Shown in pieces: positions 1-9,785 of a stretch of 64,000 nt of DNA. The notes beneath the pieces were generated by a model. That model ran no database searches. It was not told where the DNA came from and was given only the letters and a program-made list of their open reading frames with translations. Position numbers and translations under genes: made by a program. The DNA comes from Gracilimonas sp046602855. GTDB lineage: Bacteria; Bacteroidota; Rhodothermia; Balneolales; Balneolaceae. The stretch is from the NCBI RefSeq assembly GCF_046602855.1, contig NZ_JBKINJ010000002.1:682001-746000 (forward strand), in the 5' to 3' direction. Each line of letters begins with the position of its first letter. Within the stretch, counting starts at the first letter, position 1.

Positions 1-19
1 ACCTTCGTACAGAAACACC

Positions 20-605
20 TTAAAGAACAAATTCACAGTCCTTCTTCAGTGCCTTCTCCAGCATATTTTCGTACTTATCAGCTTCGATTTCAGTGCAGCC
101 AAATTGAGCCAAATGATCCGTGTAAAACTGAGTATCCCACAGCAGAAAGCCATTTTTCTTCAATATTTCATGGCAATAGTACAAGGCCACTTTATCGGCC
201 CACTTCTCTTTTTTGAACATACTTTCGCCAAAAAAAGCAGCTTTGAGCTTTACGCCGTACAATCCCCCCCACTAATTTACCTTCCCGATAGGTTTCCACG
301 CTGTAGGCATTTCCGTGTTGATTCAGTATATCATAGGAGTTGATGATCAGATCGTTGATCCAGGTAGAGTCACGGTTGGCGCATTGTTTGACGACTTCCC
401 GGAAATTATGATTGACATGAACCTCAAACCGTTGTTGCCTGATTATTCGGGCAAGATTATCTGAGGTGTGAAAACCACCGATAGGAATGATTCCCCGCTT
501 TCTGGCAGTGTACCAATCTACATTCTCGGCATCCTTGCTTTCGGCCATCGGGAAGATGCCCTGAGCATAGGCTTCGAGTAGTTTGTCGGGTGGGAGGATG
601 CGCAT
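20..605 (-). pseudogene. aat: Leucyl/phenylalanyl-tRNA--protein transferase, frameshifted
   Basis: Aat transfers Leu or Phe from charged tRNA to the N-terminus of proteins with basic N-terminal residues, marking them for ClpAP (N-degron pathway). The N-terminal part (from ATG at 605, ILPPDKLLEAYAQGIFPMAE) and the C-terminal part (YGVKLKAAFFGESMF, then LLWDTQFYTDHLAQFG) both match the family but lie in different frames. The break is at a run of seven C (264-270; G7 in the gene). Removing one G restores the family-typical VGGLYGV. Total length, about 195 codons, is normal. It may be a real inactivating mutation, programmed slippage or a sequencing error in the homopolymer. Confidence 0.88.
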
Positions 606-620
606 AGTTAAAGTAAGACA

Positions 621-672
621 TTGCACAGAGCACATAGCACAAAAATATGTGCTGTGTGCAAAGTGCTATGTG
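621..672. repeat. Intergenic inverted repeat between aat and metalloprotease
   Basis: CACATAGCAC (631-640) is exactly inverted as GTGCTATGTG (663-672). An alternative pairing joins 621-636 with 646-661 at 15 of 16 positions. Both arms are made from the same short word (GCACA/TGTGC). It sits just downstream of the metalloprotease start and upstream of aat, so it is unlikely to be a simple terminator for both. Confidence 0.6.
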
Positions 673-678
673 TTTTAA

Positions 679-3090
679 TTAGAATTCACAATAAAACATG
701 CCTTCGCTTCCGATCGGTGAACCGGGAGGTGTAGCAGGAGCCTCTTCAACTTCAAATTCTTCGGGATTGGTCAAGAACTGTGCGATCAGGTGTGCCCCAT
801 ATTGGCTATCGGCATCATTTTTACCGGTAAGTACGGTTTGCAGTTCAATAAGCTTCTTATGCATAATAGCCTTGGTCACAGGGTTGGCCCTGTTGGAGAC
901 AGCTAATTGAAACATATTTTTGAGAACAACATGCTTTACGGTTCGATGAATTGACCCTAAATATCCTTTAGGTGAGTTTTGATCCCAGCTGATACTAACA
1001 AGCGCATCTAGAACTTCTTCGAGGCTAAGATTACCGGTTCGCGCGGAATATTCCACTAATCGATTCGCGCGATCAGCATTTAGGATTAAACTAACGGGAA
1101 GGTCGGCTGCTGTTTCAGCAACGGCAAGTGGGTCTAAAGCAGGACCTGTATTACCAATGAATAGTTCACGGGAGTAGCCAAGTCCGGCCGGGCGTGGAGG
1201 AATGATCTCTAGTAGATCTTCCGGTAAAGCCAGTGCTTCCGGTGAAATAGTTGCCAGCATTTCATTTAGTGCTTTTTCTTGTGTTGTCCTGTCAACGATC
1301 TCAGGATAGGCTTGTTCATCCCCCTTCACTTTGTAGGTGTAGTCGAGTCCGCCGATCACTTTCACAGTTGCCTCTACCTGATAGCGATGGAACAGGTAGA
1401 TGGGTACGAGTACGTCCTGTAATTCAGCCAGCGGGCGACCGGTTTTCAAGTTAGCCTCCCCAAAATTTTCTAGAGCTTTGTTTCTGATCTCCATGATCTT
1501 TGGGAGCTGAGCAACAGGATCATCACCAAATTCCCAAAGGTGTGCATATGGGTGGGCACCGCTTTGCGGCCTCGCATCCTGATCAGATATATATTTCAAT
1601 CCTGTGCTGTAGGCTTCTGCAAGTATTTCATTTAAAGCAGCCTTTTCGTCGGTTCCATCGGGAAAATCCTGATAGCCATAAGCCACAGCCATTTTATCCC
1701 ATTCTCCGATTCCAACATCATAGGCATCAGTAAGGTCGATCTCACCATTAACGATCCTAGGTTGTGGATGCGGATAGTCCATCACCGAAGCATCATTATT
1801 TACACTTGCTGCAAAATTGTGCGCAATTCCAATGGTATGACCTACTTCATGAGCTGAAAGCTGTCGGATACGGGCCAGCGCCATTTCCTGCATCATGGCA
1901 TTTTCCTTAGATTCATCAGCATAGGGCGCAAGCAGTCCTTCCGCGATCAAAAAATCCTGACGGACACGGAGTGAGCCAAGCGAAACATGTCCCTTGATGA
2001 TCTCACCGGTGCGCGGGTCACGAACGGAAGAGCCATAAGACCAGCCCCGGGTTGAGCGGTGTATCCACTGAATTACATTGTAGCGAACATCGAGCGGGTG
2101 GGCATCCTCAGGTAGCACCTTCACAATAAAAGCATTCTTATAACCGGCGGCTTCAAAAGCCTGATTCCACCAGCGGGCTCCATCTAAAAGCGCACTTCTG
2201 ACCGGTTCAGGAGTTCCGTTGTCCAAATAATAGACGATCGGCTCAACCGGTTCACTTACTTCAGCTTCGGGATTTTTCTTTTCTAACCGATGGCGGGAAA
2301 TGAATCGTTTTACAAGTGGTTCATCTATGGGCGTGCCATAATCCTGATAGGTAATCCCAAAATACCCGGCACGCGGGTCATATTCTCTTTTATTATATCC
2401 ATCTTCAGGTAGTTCCACAAAGGAATGATGCTGGCGAACCGTGATGGCCTCCGGGGTTGGAACCACGGAGCGAACCCATCCACCGGGATTGCTGCCGGCA
2501 AATGTCAGAGTAACTTCAAATTCTGTGTTTTTGGGGAAATTCATGGTTCCCTCGGTATACATGGCGGAACGGTTTTTATCCAGGCTATAGGAACCCTGGT
2601 TGGAGCGACGAAGTGAGTTGGTGACGCCATGGGCATCCTGCATTAAAAACGGAGTCAGGTCGATCAATACTTTCCCATCTTCTTCAGCAGCGACCTCGAA
2701 CCCGGCAAGAATAGATTTTGCAAAAGCCTCTCGAACAGATTTCTTCTCAAGTTCATTATTGGTCTCAGCTCGGAAGCCGTAGTTGGGCTGTATCATCATC
2801 ACTTTTGGTCCTCGGCGTTCAAAATAAACAATACGAGTATCGCCGAGCTGACCACGGTCCAATCCGATGTCATTTGAGCCAATACCGGCAGTAAGGGAAT
2901 TTACGTAGATGAATTCAGAATTCAGTTTATCGATCTCAAGCCAAAGCTGATCTTTGGACTCATCATAGTAGTAGTCGAAAAACCCCTCTGTTTTGGTAAG
3001 TCCTTCTGTTTTTTCAGTAATAGTTGGGATCTGAGCTAAGGCTTGTACAGAGACAAAAACCATCAGCAGGAATAGTATCGCTCGCTTCAT
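679..3090 (-). CDS. Secreted zinc-dependent metalloprotease (DUF5117/DUF5118 type)
   Basis: This is an 803-residue protein with a clear signal peptide (hydrophobic residues 4-16, ending ALAQ at 17-20). An extended zinc-binding motif, HEVGHTIGIAH (HExxHxxGxxH), lies near residue 415, the metzincin-like signature of the Bacteroidota family carrying DUF5118, DUF5117 and DUF4953 regions. It is expected in the periplasm or on the cell surface, hydrolysing proteins or peptides; the substrate is unknown. The length is normal for the family and the protein looks intact. It stands alone, with 198 bp upstream before the next gene. Confidence 0.85.
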   Translation of the reverse strand: MKRAILFLLMVFVSVQALAQIPTITEKTEGLTKTEGFFDYYYDESKDQLWLEIDKLNSEFIYVNSLTAGIGSNDIGLDRGQLGDTRIVYFERRGPKVMMIQPNYGFRAETNNELEKKSVREAFAKSILAGFEVAAEEDGKVLIDLTPFLMQDAHGVTNSLRRSNQGSYSLDKNRSAMYTEGTMNFPKNTEFEVTLTFAGSNPGGWVRSVVPTPEAITVRQHHSFVELPEDGYNKREYDPRAGYFGITYQDYGTPIDEPLVKRFISRHRLEKKNPEAEVSEPVEPIVYYLDNGTPEPVRSALLDGARWWNQAFEAAGYKNAFIVKVLPEDAHPLDVRYNVIQWIHRSTRGWSYGSSVRDPRTGEIIKGHVSLGSLRVRQDFLIAEGLLAPYADESKENAMMQEMALARIRQLSAHEVGHTIGIAHNFAASVNNDASVMDYPHPQPRIVNGEIDLTDAYDVGIGEWDKMAVAYGYQDFPDGTDEKAALNEILAEAYSTGLKYISDQDARPQSGAHPYAHLWEFGDDPVAQLPKIMEIRNKALENFGEANLKTGRPLAELQDVLVPIYLFHRYQVEATVKVIGGLDYTYKVKGDEQAYPEIVDRTTQEKALNEMLATISPEALALPEDLLEIIPPRPAGLGYSRELFIGNTGPALDPLAVAETAADLPVSLILNADRANRLVEYSARTGNLSLEEVLDALVSISWDQNSPKGYLGSIHRTVKHVVLKNMFQLAVSNRANPVTKAIMHKKLIELQTVLTGKNDADSQYGAHLIAQFLTNPEEFEVEEAPATPPGSPIGSEGMFYCEF

Positions 3091-3288
3091 ATTTTGGGAA
3101 TTAGTGATTAGAAAAATTGAATTATGGAACAGTTCAGAATATGCAAAAGATGTAGCGGTAAGGAAAGAGACAAAAAATTAAGGAACAGAGTTTAACAAGA
3201 ATGATGGGCTAAAGCCCTTAACAGTAAGTGTTTTGTGACATATACACCGGCATGAAGATCAGTGTGATTATCCTCTAAAAACTAAACC

Positions 3289-4635
3289 TTATTTTTTATA
3301 TTCCTGAAATTCGCCCGCTCTTAATCTTTTGAAATAATCTTTGGAAGCAGCTCTAACTTTTGGTGAAAGCAGCAGGGCTGAGATCATAGTAGGTACTGCC
3401 ATGAGGGCAAACATCCCGTCAATCAGGTTGATCACAGCATCAAGGGAGGCAACGGCTCCAAAGATGATGGAGAAAACGTAGAAGTAGTTGTAGAGGTGCT
3501 GTTTGTCGGCACCCAGTAAAAAGCCCAGACATTTTGACCCGTAGTAGGAATAGGACAGCATAGAACTGACGCTGAAAGTGAATACAGAGATCATCAACAG
3601 GTAGGTCCCAAAAGTGGGTAAGGCCTCGTTGAAGGCATTCAGGGTCAAGGTTACACCATTGGCTTCGGTGGTTTGCCAAACGCCGGTCACCAGAATGGCA
3701 AGGGCGGTCATGGTACAAACGATCAGTGTATCGATGGCGGGTTCCATCATAGCAACAAGTCCTTCGCGAACAGGTTCTTTGGTTTTGGAAGCACCATGAG
3801 CCAGCGATTCCGTACCAATTCCTGCTTCATTTGAGAAAGCCGCGCGCTGAATGCCAATGATGATCAACTGACCAACGGCTCCGCCCATCACAGCCTTTCC
3901 GGTGAAGGCATCCGTTATGATCAGTCCTAAATAATAAGGCACGTCTCCAATATGGACGGCAAGAATAAACACAACGGAAACGAAATAGATAACCACCATA
4001 GACGGAACAAGTTTTGAAGCGACTTTACCGATCTTGGTGATACCACCAAAGATCACTAGCGATACCAATCCAACCAGCGCAATACCGGTTATCAGGTTTC
4101 CGGAAAAAGCAGCATCGGCTTCAACCCAGCCGTTCGGGATATAAACAAAATCTCTTAAAATTTGAACCAACTGATTTGTCTGAAAGATCGGCAGTGGCCC
4201 AAATAATCCCGCAAGAGCAAAAAGGTAAGCAAGTGGCATCCATTTCTTGTTTAAACCTTCGCGTATGACGTACATGGGGCCGCCCTGAATCTTACCTGAG
4301 CTGTCTTCACCGCGATACATGATGGAAAGGGTACACGTGAAATATTTAGTGGCCATACCAACAATAGCACTCATCCACATCCAGAAGAGCGCACCGGGAC
4401 CTCCCATAAAGATCGCTACAGCAACCCCACTGATATTTCCCATTCCCACAGTAGAAGCCAGTGCGGTTGAGAGGGCCTCAAAATGATTTATATCACCGGG
4501 ATCATCAGGATTGTCATATTTACCGCGAACCAGATCTATGGCATGGAAGAAGAACTTGAATGGGGTAAAGCCCGAATAGATCAGAAACCAAAGTCCGCCA
4601 CCGACCAATAAAATAACGAGTGGATATCCCCACAT
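3289..4635 (-). CDS. Alanine/glycine:cation symporter (AGCS) family protein
   Basis: This is a polytopic inner-membrane protein of 448 residues that should co-import Na+ or H+ with alanine or glycine. It has the family pattern: WGYPLVILLVGGGLW at the N-terminus, GMGNISGVA, GGPMYVI, and RAAFSNEAGIGTE near the middle. The ATG at 4635 is used here, but the in-frame codons upstream read LLEEYLAAFSSF, the usual AGCS N-terminus, before a stop codon. They contain no ATG, GTG or TTG; a CTG at 4677 is the best non-canonical candidate. The true start may therefore lie upstream. Confidence 0.88.
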   Translation of the reverse strand: MWGYPLVILLVGGGLWFLIYSGFTPFKFFFHAIDLVRGKYDNPDDPGDINHFEALSTALASTVGMGNISGVAVAIFMGGPGALFWMWMSAIVGMATKYFTCTLSIMYRGEDSSGKIQGGPMYVIREGLNKKWMPLAYLFALAGLFGPLPIFQTNQLVQILRDFVYIPNGWVEADAAFSGNLITGIALVGLVSLVIFGGITKIGKVASKLVPSMVVIYFVSVVFILAVHIGDVPYYLGLIITDAFTGKAVMGGAVGQLIIIGIQRAAFSNEAGIGTESLAHGASKTKEPVREGLVAMMEPAIDTLIVCTMTALAILVTGVWQTTEANGVTLTLNAFNEALPTFGTYLLMISVFTFSVSSMLSYSYYGSKCLGFLLGADKQHLYNYFYVFSIIFGAVASLDAVINLIDGMFALMAVPTMISALLLSPKVRAASKDYFKRLRAGEFQEYKK

Positions 4636-4781
4636 GAATGAGGAAAAGGCTGCTAAATATTCTTCGAGGAGTAACAGGGCGATGTCCGTTTAATTGCGAT
4701 TAAGCGTAGAAACTAATGAATAGAGATGTTAATTGTAATCAGAAGGTGAAAAAAGAGAGGGAACTGAATGGTAAATATATG

Positions 4782-5456
4782 TTAGCCAATACCATAGAAC
4801 TTTGAAATTCCGTTGATCACAAATTGTATACCTATAGCCAGTACAATGAAACCCATCATGCGGGTAATAACAGACATACCCGACCTTCCAATATATTTAA
4901 CTAATTTAGGTGAAACCCGAAGTATGAGATAAGCGAGAAATGCAGTAAATAAAACAGCTAGCCCGCTTACAAAATAATCGGCAATGCCCTGAGCTTCAGA
5001 TCCAAAACCGATAACAACGGCTATACTGCCCGGACCGGAGAGTAATGGCATGGCTAACGGACTGAAAGAGACGTCTTCTTTATCCATGGCAGCTTCCTGA
5101 TCTTTTTTGGTGAGTTTCTTACCCGCATTATCAGGGCTCAACATTGAGAAACCTGAGCGAACAATGACAAGTCCACCGGCAATTTGAATGCCGGGAAGAC
5201 TGATCCCAAAAAAACTTAGGATGTAAGTACCGATCAACAAAAAGGTGATGAGTACGAAGAACATGTACGTACTCGCTTTTCGGGCCGTGCGGATTTTTTC
5301 AGGATCGGTGTGGCTTTCCATCAGGGAAATGTACACCGGCATGGCTGCAAAAGGATTCACCACTGAAAACAGAGAGGAGAAACTGGCTGCAAAAAGGCCA
5401 AGTGCACTCATAAAGAGTGTTGAAAAGGGTATTATGTCGTTAAATAATTCTTCCAT
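4782..5456 (-). CDS. MarC family integral membrane protein
   Basis: This is a 224-residue protein of about six membrane segments in the MarC/NAAT family. Despite the name, members are not proven multidrug pumps; some were proposed as amino-acid transporters. The start MEELFNDIIPFSTLFMSALGL, the NPFAAMPVY loop and the MPLLSGPGSIAVVI segment are typical. Length is normal. It is transcribed in the same direction as the AGCS gene, 146 bp away. Confidence 0.85.
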   Translation of the reverse strand: MEELFNDIIPFSTLFMSALGLFAASFSSLFSVVNPFAAMPVYISLMESHTDPEKIRTARKASTYMFFVLITFLLIGTYILSFFGISLPGIQIAGGLVIVRSGFSMLSPDNAGKKLTKKDQEAAMDKEDVSFSPLAMPLLSGPGSIAVVIGFGSEAQGIADYFVSGLAVLFTAFLAYLILRVSPKLVKYIGRSGMSVITRMMGFIVLAIGIQFVINGISKFYGIG

Positions 5457-5586
5457 TCGACCCCAAAGATAAGGACCTTTTTATGAATTTAAAGAAGATG
5501 TTTTTGCTTTCCGTAAAGCTTAACTTTGGCTTCATAGTATTTATACAACATTGTCTGAAACATTCAGTATCCATTTACTACCAAAC

Positions 5587-6057
5587 ATGAGCCTTACACA
5601 AAAAACTGCAGATCATATCATTTCAGAAACAAAAGTAATCCTTGACCGAAATATTGCTCGCGATGAAAAATTATTAGCTATTTGCGAATTGATCGAAAAA
5701 AAGGTGGATACGTTTGATTGGGTGGGATTCTATTTTGCCGATCCGGGTGGTAAGAAAGAACTGCATCTTGGTCCTTTTGTGGGTGAACCGACTGATCATA
5801 ACCGAATACCGTTTGGCAGTGGCATCTGCGGACAGGTTGCTGTATCTCATGAAACATTCATTTCTCAGAATGTTCACGAAGAAGACAATTACATTGCCTG
5901 CAGTGTGGATGTGCAGTCTGAGATCGTCGTTCCGATCATGAAGGATGATGAATTTGTGGCTCAGATCGATATTGATTCAAACACCCGCGGTTCCATCACC
6001 AAAAAGCAAAAAAAATTACTTGAAGATGTTGCTCAATTGCTGGGATCGGAATTTTGA
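5587..6057 (+). CDS. GAF-domain free methionine-(R)-sulfoxide reductase-like protein
   Basis: This is a single GAF domain of about 156 residues of the fRMsr (MsrC/YebR) family, which reduces free methionine-R-sulfoxide in the cytoplasm. FDWVGFYF, the IPFGSGICG loop with Cys81, and YIAC (Cys105) followed by QSEIVVP are all present. The cysteine that many members carry just before the RIPFG stretch is replaced here (PTDHNRIPFG), so redox cycling may differ. The ATG at 5587 is preferred over an in-frame TTG at 5551. The 3' end overlaps the convergent mscS gene by 25 bp. Confidence 0.85.
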   Translation: MSLTQKTADHIISETKVILDRNIARDEKLLAICELIEKKVDTFDWVGFYFADPGGKKELHLGPFVGEPTDHNRIPFGSGICGQVAVSHETFISQNVHEEDNYIACSVDVQSEIVVPIMKDDEFVAQIDIDSNTRGSITKKQKKLLEDVAQLLGSEF

Positions 6058-6908
6058 TCCTTGCCATTGTCTAGCTTTACCTGAACCGGAAGCATATCTA
6101 CCGCTGTAGTTACGTTAGAGCTGAAGGTGAATTTATTTTCAGACAAGGCGCTGTGGCATGTATCCATGATGCGTGACTTTATCTCAAACAGATCAAGGTT
6201 GGTGTCAAAAAGGTTCGCCCAGAAGAGAACTTGAAGTTCGACGTAAGTTGCGGTGAAGTTTGAAACCTGAATAGAAGAAGCCGGATTATCTAATACCAAA
6301 TTGCTGTTATCAATAGCTGCCCGAAGAACACGTATGGCTTCTTTGAGATCATCTCCATAATCAATTCCAATGGTGAAATCGGCGCGTCGGAGGCCATCAC
6401 GTGTAAAATTATGAAGCGCATTCTTGTATATTGTTGCACTGGGAATGTAAACATCACATCCATCTGCAGTACGGATATGGACATCACGGATCTCTATACG
6501 TTTGACTATGCCCCGAATTCCATTACTTTCGATAAGGTCACCTACATCAAATGAACGGCTGAAGGAAAGGAAAAACCCGGCAAGCAGGTTTTCTCCGATT
6601 TCTCTAAAAGCAAAACCCAAGACCACTGCTACAACACCACCGGCAGCGAGAAAACTGGCGGCTACCTGTGTAAGCCCAAGAATGTTAAGTGCTATTACAA
6701 ATCCGATCAAATTAAAGCCCCACCTGATAAGTTTTTTAACCAAACGAACTTGTTTAATAGCCGAGGTTCTGGAATCAAGGATTTTTGTAAAGCCACGGCT
6801 GGCAATTTTACCGATCAGAAAAAATATTACAAGCAGGGTAAGTGCGGCTATGATCTCCGGAAGCGTATTTAGTATATTATCTAACTGTTCTTCTAATGTT
6901 TCTCTCAT
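6033..6908 (-). CDS. Small-conductance mechanosensitive channel (MscS family)
   Basis: This protein opens under membrane tension during osmotic down-shock. There are three N-terminal hydrophobic segments. The pore-lining third helix is rich in Gly and Ala (VAASFLAAGGVVAVVLGFA). The beta domain follows, with FDVGDLIESNGIRGIVKRIE and VYIPSATIYKN. At about 291 residues it is close to MscS of E. coli (286). The ATG at 6908 is preferred; an earlier in-frame ATG at 6929 would overlap the upstream ABC gene by 10 bp. Confidence 0.9.
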   Translation of the reverse strand: MRETLEEQLDNILNTLPEIIAALTLLVIFFLIGKIASRGFTKILDSRTSAIKQVRLVKKLIRWGFNLIGFVIALNILGLTQVAASFLAAGGVVAVVLGFAFREIGENLLAGFFLSFSRSFDVGDLIESNGIRGIVKRIEIRDVHIRTADGCDVYIPSATIYKNALHNFTRDGLRRADFTIGIDYGDDLKEAIRVLRAAIDNSNLVLDNPASSIQVSNFTATYVELQVLFWANLFDTNLDLFEIKSRIMDTCHSALSENKFTFSSNVTTAVDMLPVQVKLDNGKDQNSDPSN

Positions 6909-6919
6909 AATTTTCTGCT

Positions 6920-7678
6920 TTAAAGCCAATCCACGATCTGATCTTTTTTCTCAACGTCCACATATTTCTCAAAGATCTCATGAAGACTGGAATCTTTTTG
7001 TAATTCTTTTCGACTTACGGAATCAAGGTAGGCCTTGATCTTACCTTGATGTAATATCGCAATATCGCCGCAAAGATTTTCAACGACTTCCAGAATGTGG
7101 CTCGTAATGATTATGGTCACACCTTTTTCCTTTAATCTGCGGATCACGGTTTTCATGCGTTCTATGGAGATCACATCAACCGATTCAAAAGGCTCGTCAA
7201 GCAGCAATAATTTTGGTTCAACCAGAACGGCGGTCACAAAAGCCAGCTTCTTACGGCTACCTGAAGAAAGCTTATTTACTTTGATCTTGGCAAAGTCCTT
7301 AATATCAAAATAGTCCATAAGGGAGTAGGCTTTTTCAACCAGTCCCTCTTTATCGATCTCATAGATCTCACAAATGTATTCAATGAATTCCAGACTGGTG
7401 AACTGTTCAAATAAAAGGGGAGGCTGAAGAACCGAAGCAATGATCTTCTTGATCTCAAGTTCGTTTTTGGTGTTAAGTTCCATGTTATGGATAGATATAG
7501 AGCCTTCTTCAAAGCTCAGTAATCCAGTCAAAACACCGATCAGCGTGCTTTTTCCGGCCCCATTGGGACCAATCAGCCCAAATATAGTTCCTTTTGGAAT
7601 CTGAAGATTCAAGTCCTTCAAAACGGGCTCGTCTTCATAACACTTTAAAAGATCTTTAATCTCTATAGCTCGTTCCAT
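6920..7678 (-). CDS. ABC transporter ATP-binding protein
   Basis: This is a 252-residue nucleotide-binding subunit with Walker A GPNGAGKST, a variant signature LSSGSRKKLAF and Walker B LLLLDEPFESVD followed by a switch histidine (TSHILE). Its start overlaps the 3' end of the large membrane gene by 16 bp, so the two form one ABC-2-like exporter operon. The substrate cannot be inferred. The DEPFESVD variant of the usual DEPTxGLD is seen in ABC-2 exporters of this group. Confidence 0.9.
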   Translation of the reverse strand: MERAIEIKDLLKCYEDEPVLKDLNLQIPKGTIFGLIGPNGAGKSTLIGVLTGLLSFEEGSISIHNMELNTKNELEIKKIIASVLQPPLLFEQFTSLEFIEYICEIYEIDKEGLVEKAYSLMDYFDIKDFAKIKVNKLSSGSRKKLAFVTAVLVEPKLLLLDEPFESVDVISIERMKTVIRRLKEKGVTIIITSHILEVVENLCGDIAILHQGKIKAYLDSVSRKELQKDSSLHEIFEKYVDVEKKDQIVDWL

Positions 7679-9213
7679 AATCTCATCAAAACTCGATTTT
7701 TAAACAGGTTAACTAATACTTCCATATGCCGCCACAGATAAATACACATGATCACTATCACGGTGCTCATAATAGTAAGCCGGTACCATTCAAGTCCTTC
7801 CAAAGGTACGAATACGAGGTATCCCATCGAAAAGATCAGGAATGAGATGGCAAAGGTAACTTTTTGTGGGATTATAGGGTGCTTGTAACTGAAAGAAGAA
7901 TAGGTGGCACGCTGATACTGGAAATAAGAACTCCACACAAACAGTAGCATGAACATCAAAAAAAAGAAGGTATTGGCGACAAAGATCTGCAGGGGTGAAC
8001 CGATCTCGGGAATAACAAGCAATTCAAAGACGGTGATCAGGTAAAAGACCAGCAGCGGCAATACGATAACGCCGAGGAAACGTTCTTTGAGCTGTTTTTC
8101 CAGGTTGATGGGAAACTGAAGATGAAGGAGGAATTCTCTGTTTTCATAGCCATACATGTTGGCCATACCCATAGCTAACAGAGCTACAGGGATGCCGGCA
8201 AGAATGGTTGGGATGAGAATGGTCTTGGCGATCTCAAAATCAACGTTCATCAACAGTGGTACGTAAACCAGAGGAATGACGGTAAGTGTTAGAACCTGAA
8301 GGCGGTTGTATGGATGCTTCATTACGTAAAAGTAATATTTACCGGCATTTCTGCCCAGTACTTTTCTTAGAAAGATCCATAACTTGCTGCTTTCCTCTTC
8401 TGCCTTTTTAAGGCCCGGATTTAGCAATCCTTCTTTAGTCTTGTTAAAGTGATCTATCACCGTGAGACCAACCAGTAGCAATGAAAATACAAATATGATG
8501 GCGGCATTAAGCCATCCGTATTCTACCGTTACTGTTTGGATAAGTAAACCACCGGGAAATAAGGATAGGAAGTAATTCACGGTTTCAACCTGAGGGATAA
8601 ACTCAGCAAATATCCGGCTGGAGTTGGAGGCAAAAAGGGAGACCAACTGGAATAACCCAAATACCAGAAACAGGAAACCTATCACCACCGCGATGAATCT
8701 TTTTTCCACCACACGAATGAATCGGTGCTTTACTGAATAAATGAGCACATAATTCAGGGCAATAGCCGAGAGACCAACCGGGATCTGATAAGCGAAATCG
8801 ACTTGTATCATCAGGAACACCACCCACGTGAAATTATAGATAATATTTACGGGGTGGCAAAAACCAATGAGCGTTAAATATTTGGCCAATCGCTTAAGAG
8901 GAAAGCCAAAACCAAGCAGCTTTCTGTTTTCTTCAATATTCAGGAGCCGCATGTTTGTGAAAGAAAAGTGCATGAGCCAATAGGCATTCCCAAATACAAG
9001 CAGGATGAATTTATAAATATCGGGAGTAAGCCAGGGTAATTCTACCTGCATCCATGGCCGACTGTCCATGAGTACCACTACAATAGCGGTACCGATCAGG
9101 TTTACCAGCATGATCCCCAGAAACAGGATATAGCCGATGGTCAGCAAAAGCTGGAATCGGTTCAGATTAGAAATAAAGATACGCCAATTCAGCGTCAAAA
9201 GCCGGTAGAACAA
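7663..9213 (-). CDS. ABC transporter permease-like membrane protein
   Basis: This is a 516-residue protein with at least ten hydrophobic segments and short loops. It has no family motif I can name, but its 3' end overlaps the ABC ATPase gene by 16 bp, and its topology fits the permease of an ABC-2 type exporter. Bacteroidota often carry such large permeases next to a single ATPase. The partner and substrate are unknown. Confidence 0.7.
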   Translation of the reverse strand: MFYRLLTLNWRIFISNLNRFQLLLTIGYILFLGIMLVNLIGTAIVVVLMDSRPWMQVELPWLTPDIYKFILLVFGNAYWLMHFSFTNMRLLNIEENRKLLGFGFPLKRLAKYLTLIGFCHPVNIIYNFTWVVFLMIQVDFAYQIPVGLSAIALNYVLIYSVKHRFIRVVEKRFIAVVIGFLFLVFGLFQLVSLFASNSSRIFAEFIPQVETVNYFLSLFPGGLLIQTVTVEYGWLNAAIIFVFSLLLVGLTVIDHFNKTKEGLLNPGLKKAEEESSKLWIFLRKVLGRNAGKYYFYVMKHPYNRLQVLTLTVIPLVYVPLLMNVDFEIAKTILIPTILAGIPVALLAMGMANMYGYENREFLLHLQFPINLEKQLKERFLGVIVLPLLVFYLITVFELLVIPEIGSPLQIFVANTFFFLMFMLLFVWSSYFQYQRATYSSFSYKHPIIPQKVTFAISFLIFSMGYLVFVPLEGLEWYRLTIMSTVIVIMCIYLWRHMEVLVNLFKNRVLMRLWNEL

Positions 9214-9333
9214 GAGTGGTTTTGCTTTTATTGAAGTTGTTTAAAATCAGTGCACTATTATAAAATAACAGAACTGTTAATTCTATTTGAAAATTCAAAT
9301 AAAAGCCATCGGCAGTAAAGGGAAGAAGGAGTT

Positions 9334-9678
9334 TTAGTTATCTACCAGTTTCAGGAGGTTTTCGGGCACATCTACATCCATTCTCAAAACCTGCGAAGCA
9401 TGAGTTTTACCCTGAGCATCCAGTTTAAGGGAAACGGTTCCGCCGCCGCCAAGGCTTTCATTCAACATGAAATTTAAGGCACCGATGTTAGGCATCTCAT
9501 ACCGTTCAACTTCACCTTTACACACATGTTTCATGTGCTCCTTAACGCGTTCTGCAGTTAAGTTTTTTTCAAGGAAGGAATAAATTTCGGGATGGCGGGC
9601 GATGATCCCAACATTACTGCCATTTCCTTTATCGCCGCTGCGACCGTGTGCAATTTTGAGTAGTTTTACCGTAGGCAT
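9334..9678 (-). CDS. AtuA-like C-terminal (ferredoxin-fold) domain protein
   Basis: This is a 114-residue stand-alone protein that matches the small domain found at the C-terminus of AtuA/DUF1446 proteins. The signature is HGRSGDKGNGSNVGIIAR near the start, then a glycine-rich NESLGGGG. AtuA acts in acyclic terpene degradation in Pseudomonas, but the role of the small separate domain is unknown. In other genomes it is often next to an acyclic-terpene or acyl-CoA carboxylase gene; no such partner is visible here. Confidence 0.75.
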   Translation of the reverse strand: MPTVKLLKIAHGRSGDKGNGSNVGIIARHPEIYSFLEKNLTAERVKEHMKHVCKGEVERYEMPNIGALNFMLNESLGGGGTVSLKLDAQGKTHASQVLRMDVDVPENLLKLVDN

Positions 9679-9785
9679 AAGAACATTATTTAGGCTGATT
9701 TTTTCTAAAGATAACAGGAATTGGTTTTACATCACAATGGATTCGGTTGTAATGTGTAGGAACAGGATCTAACGTTCCTGCATTA

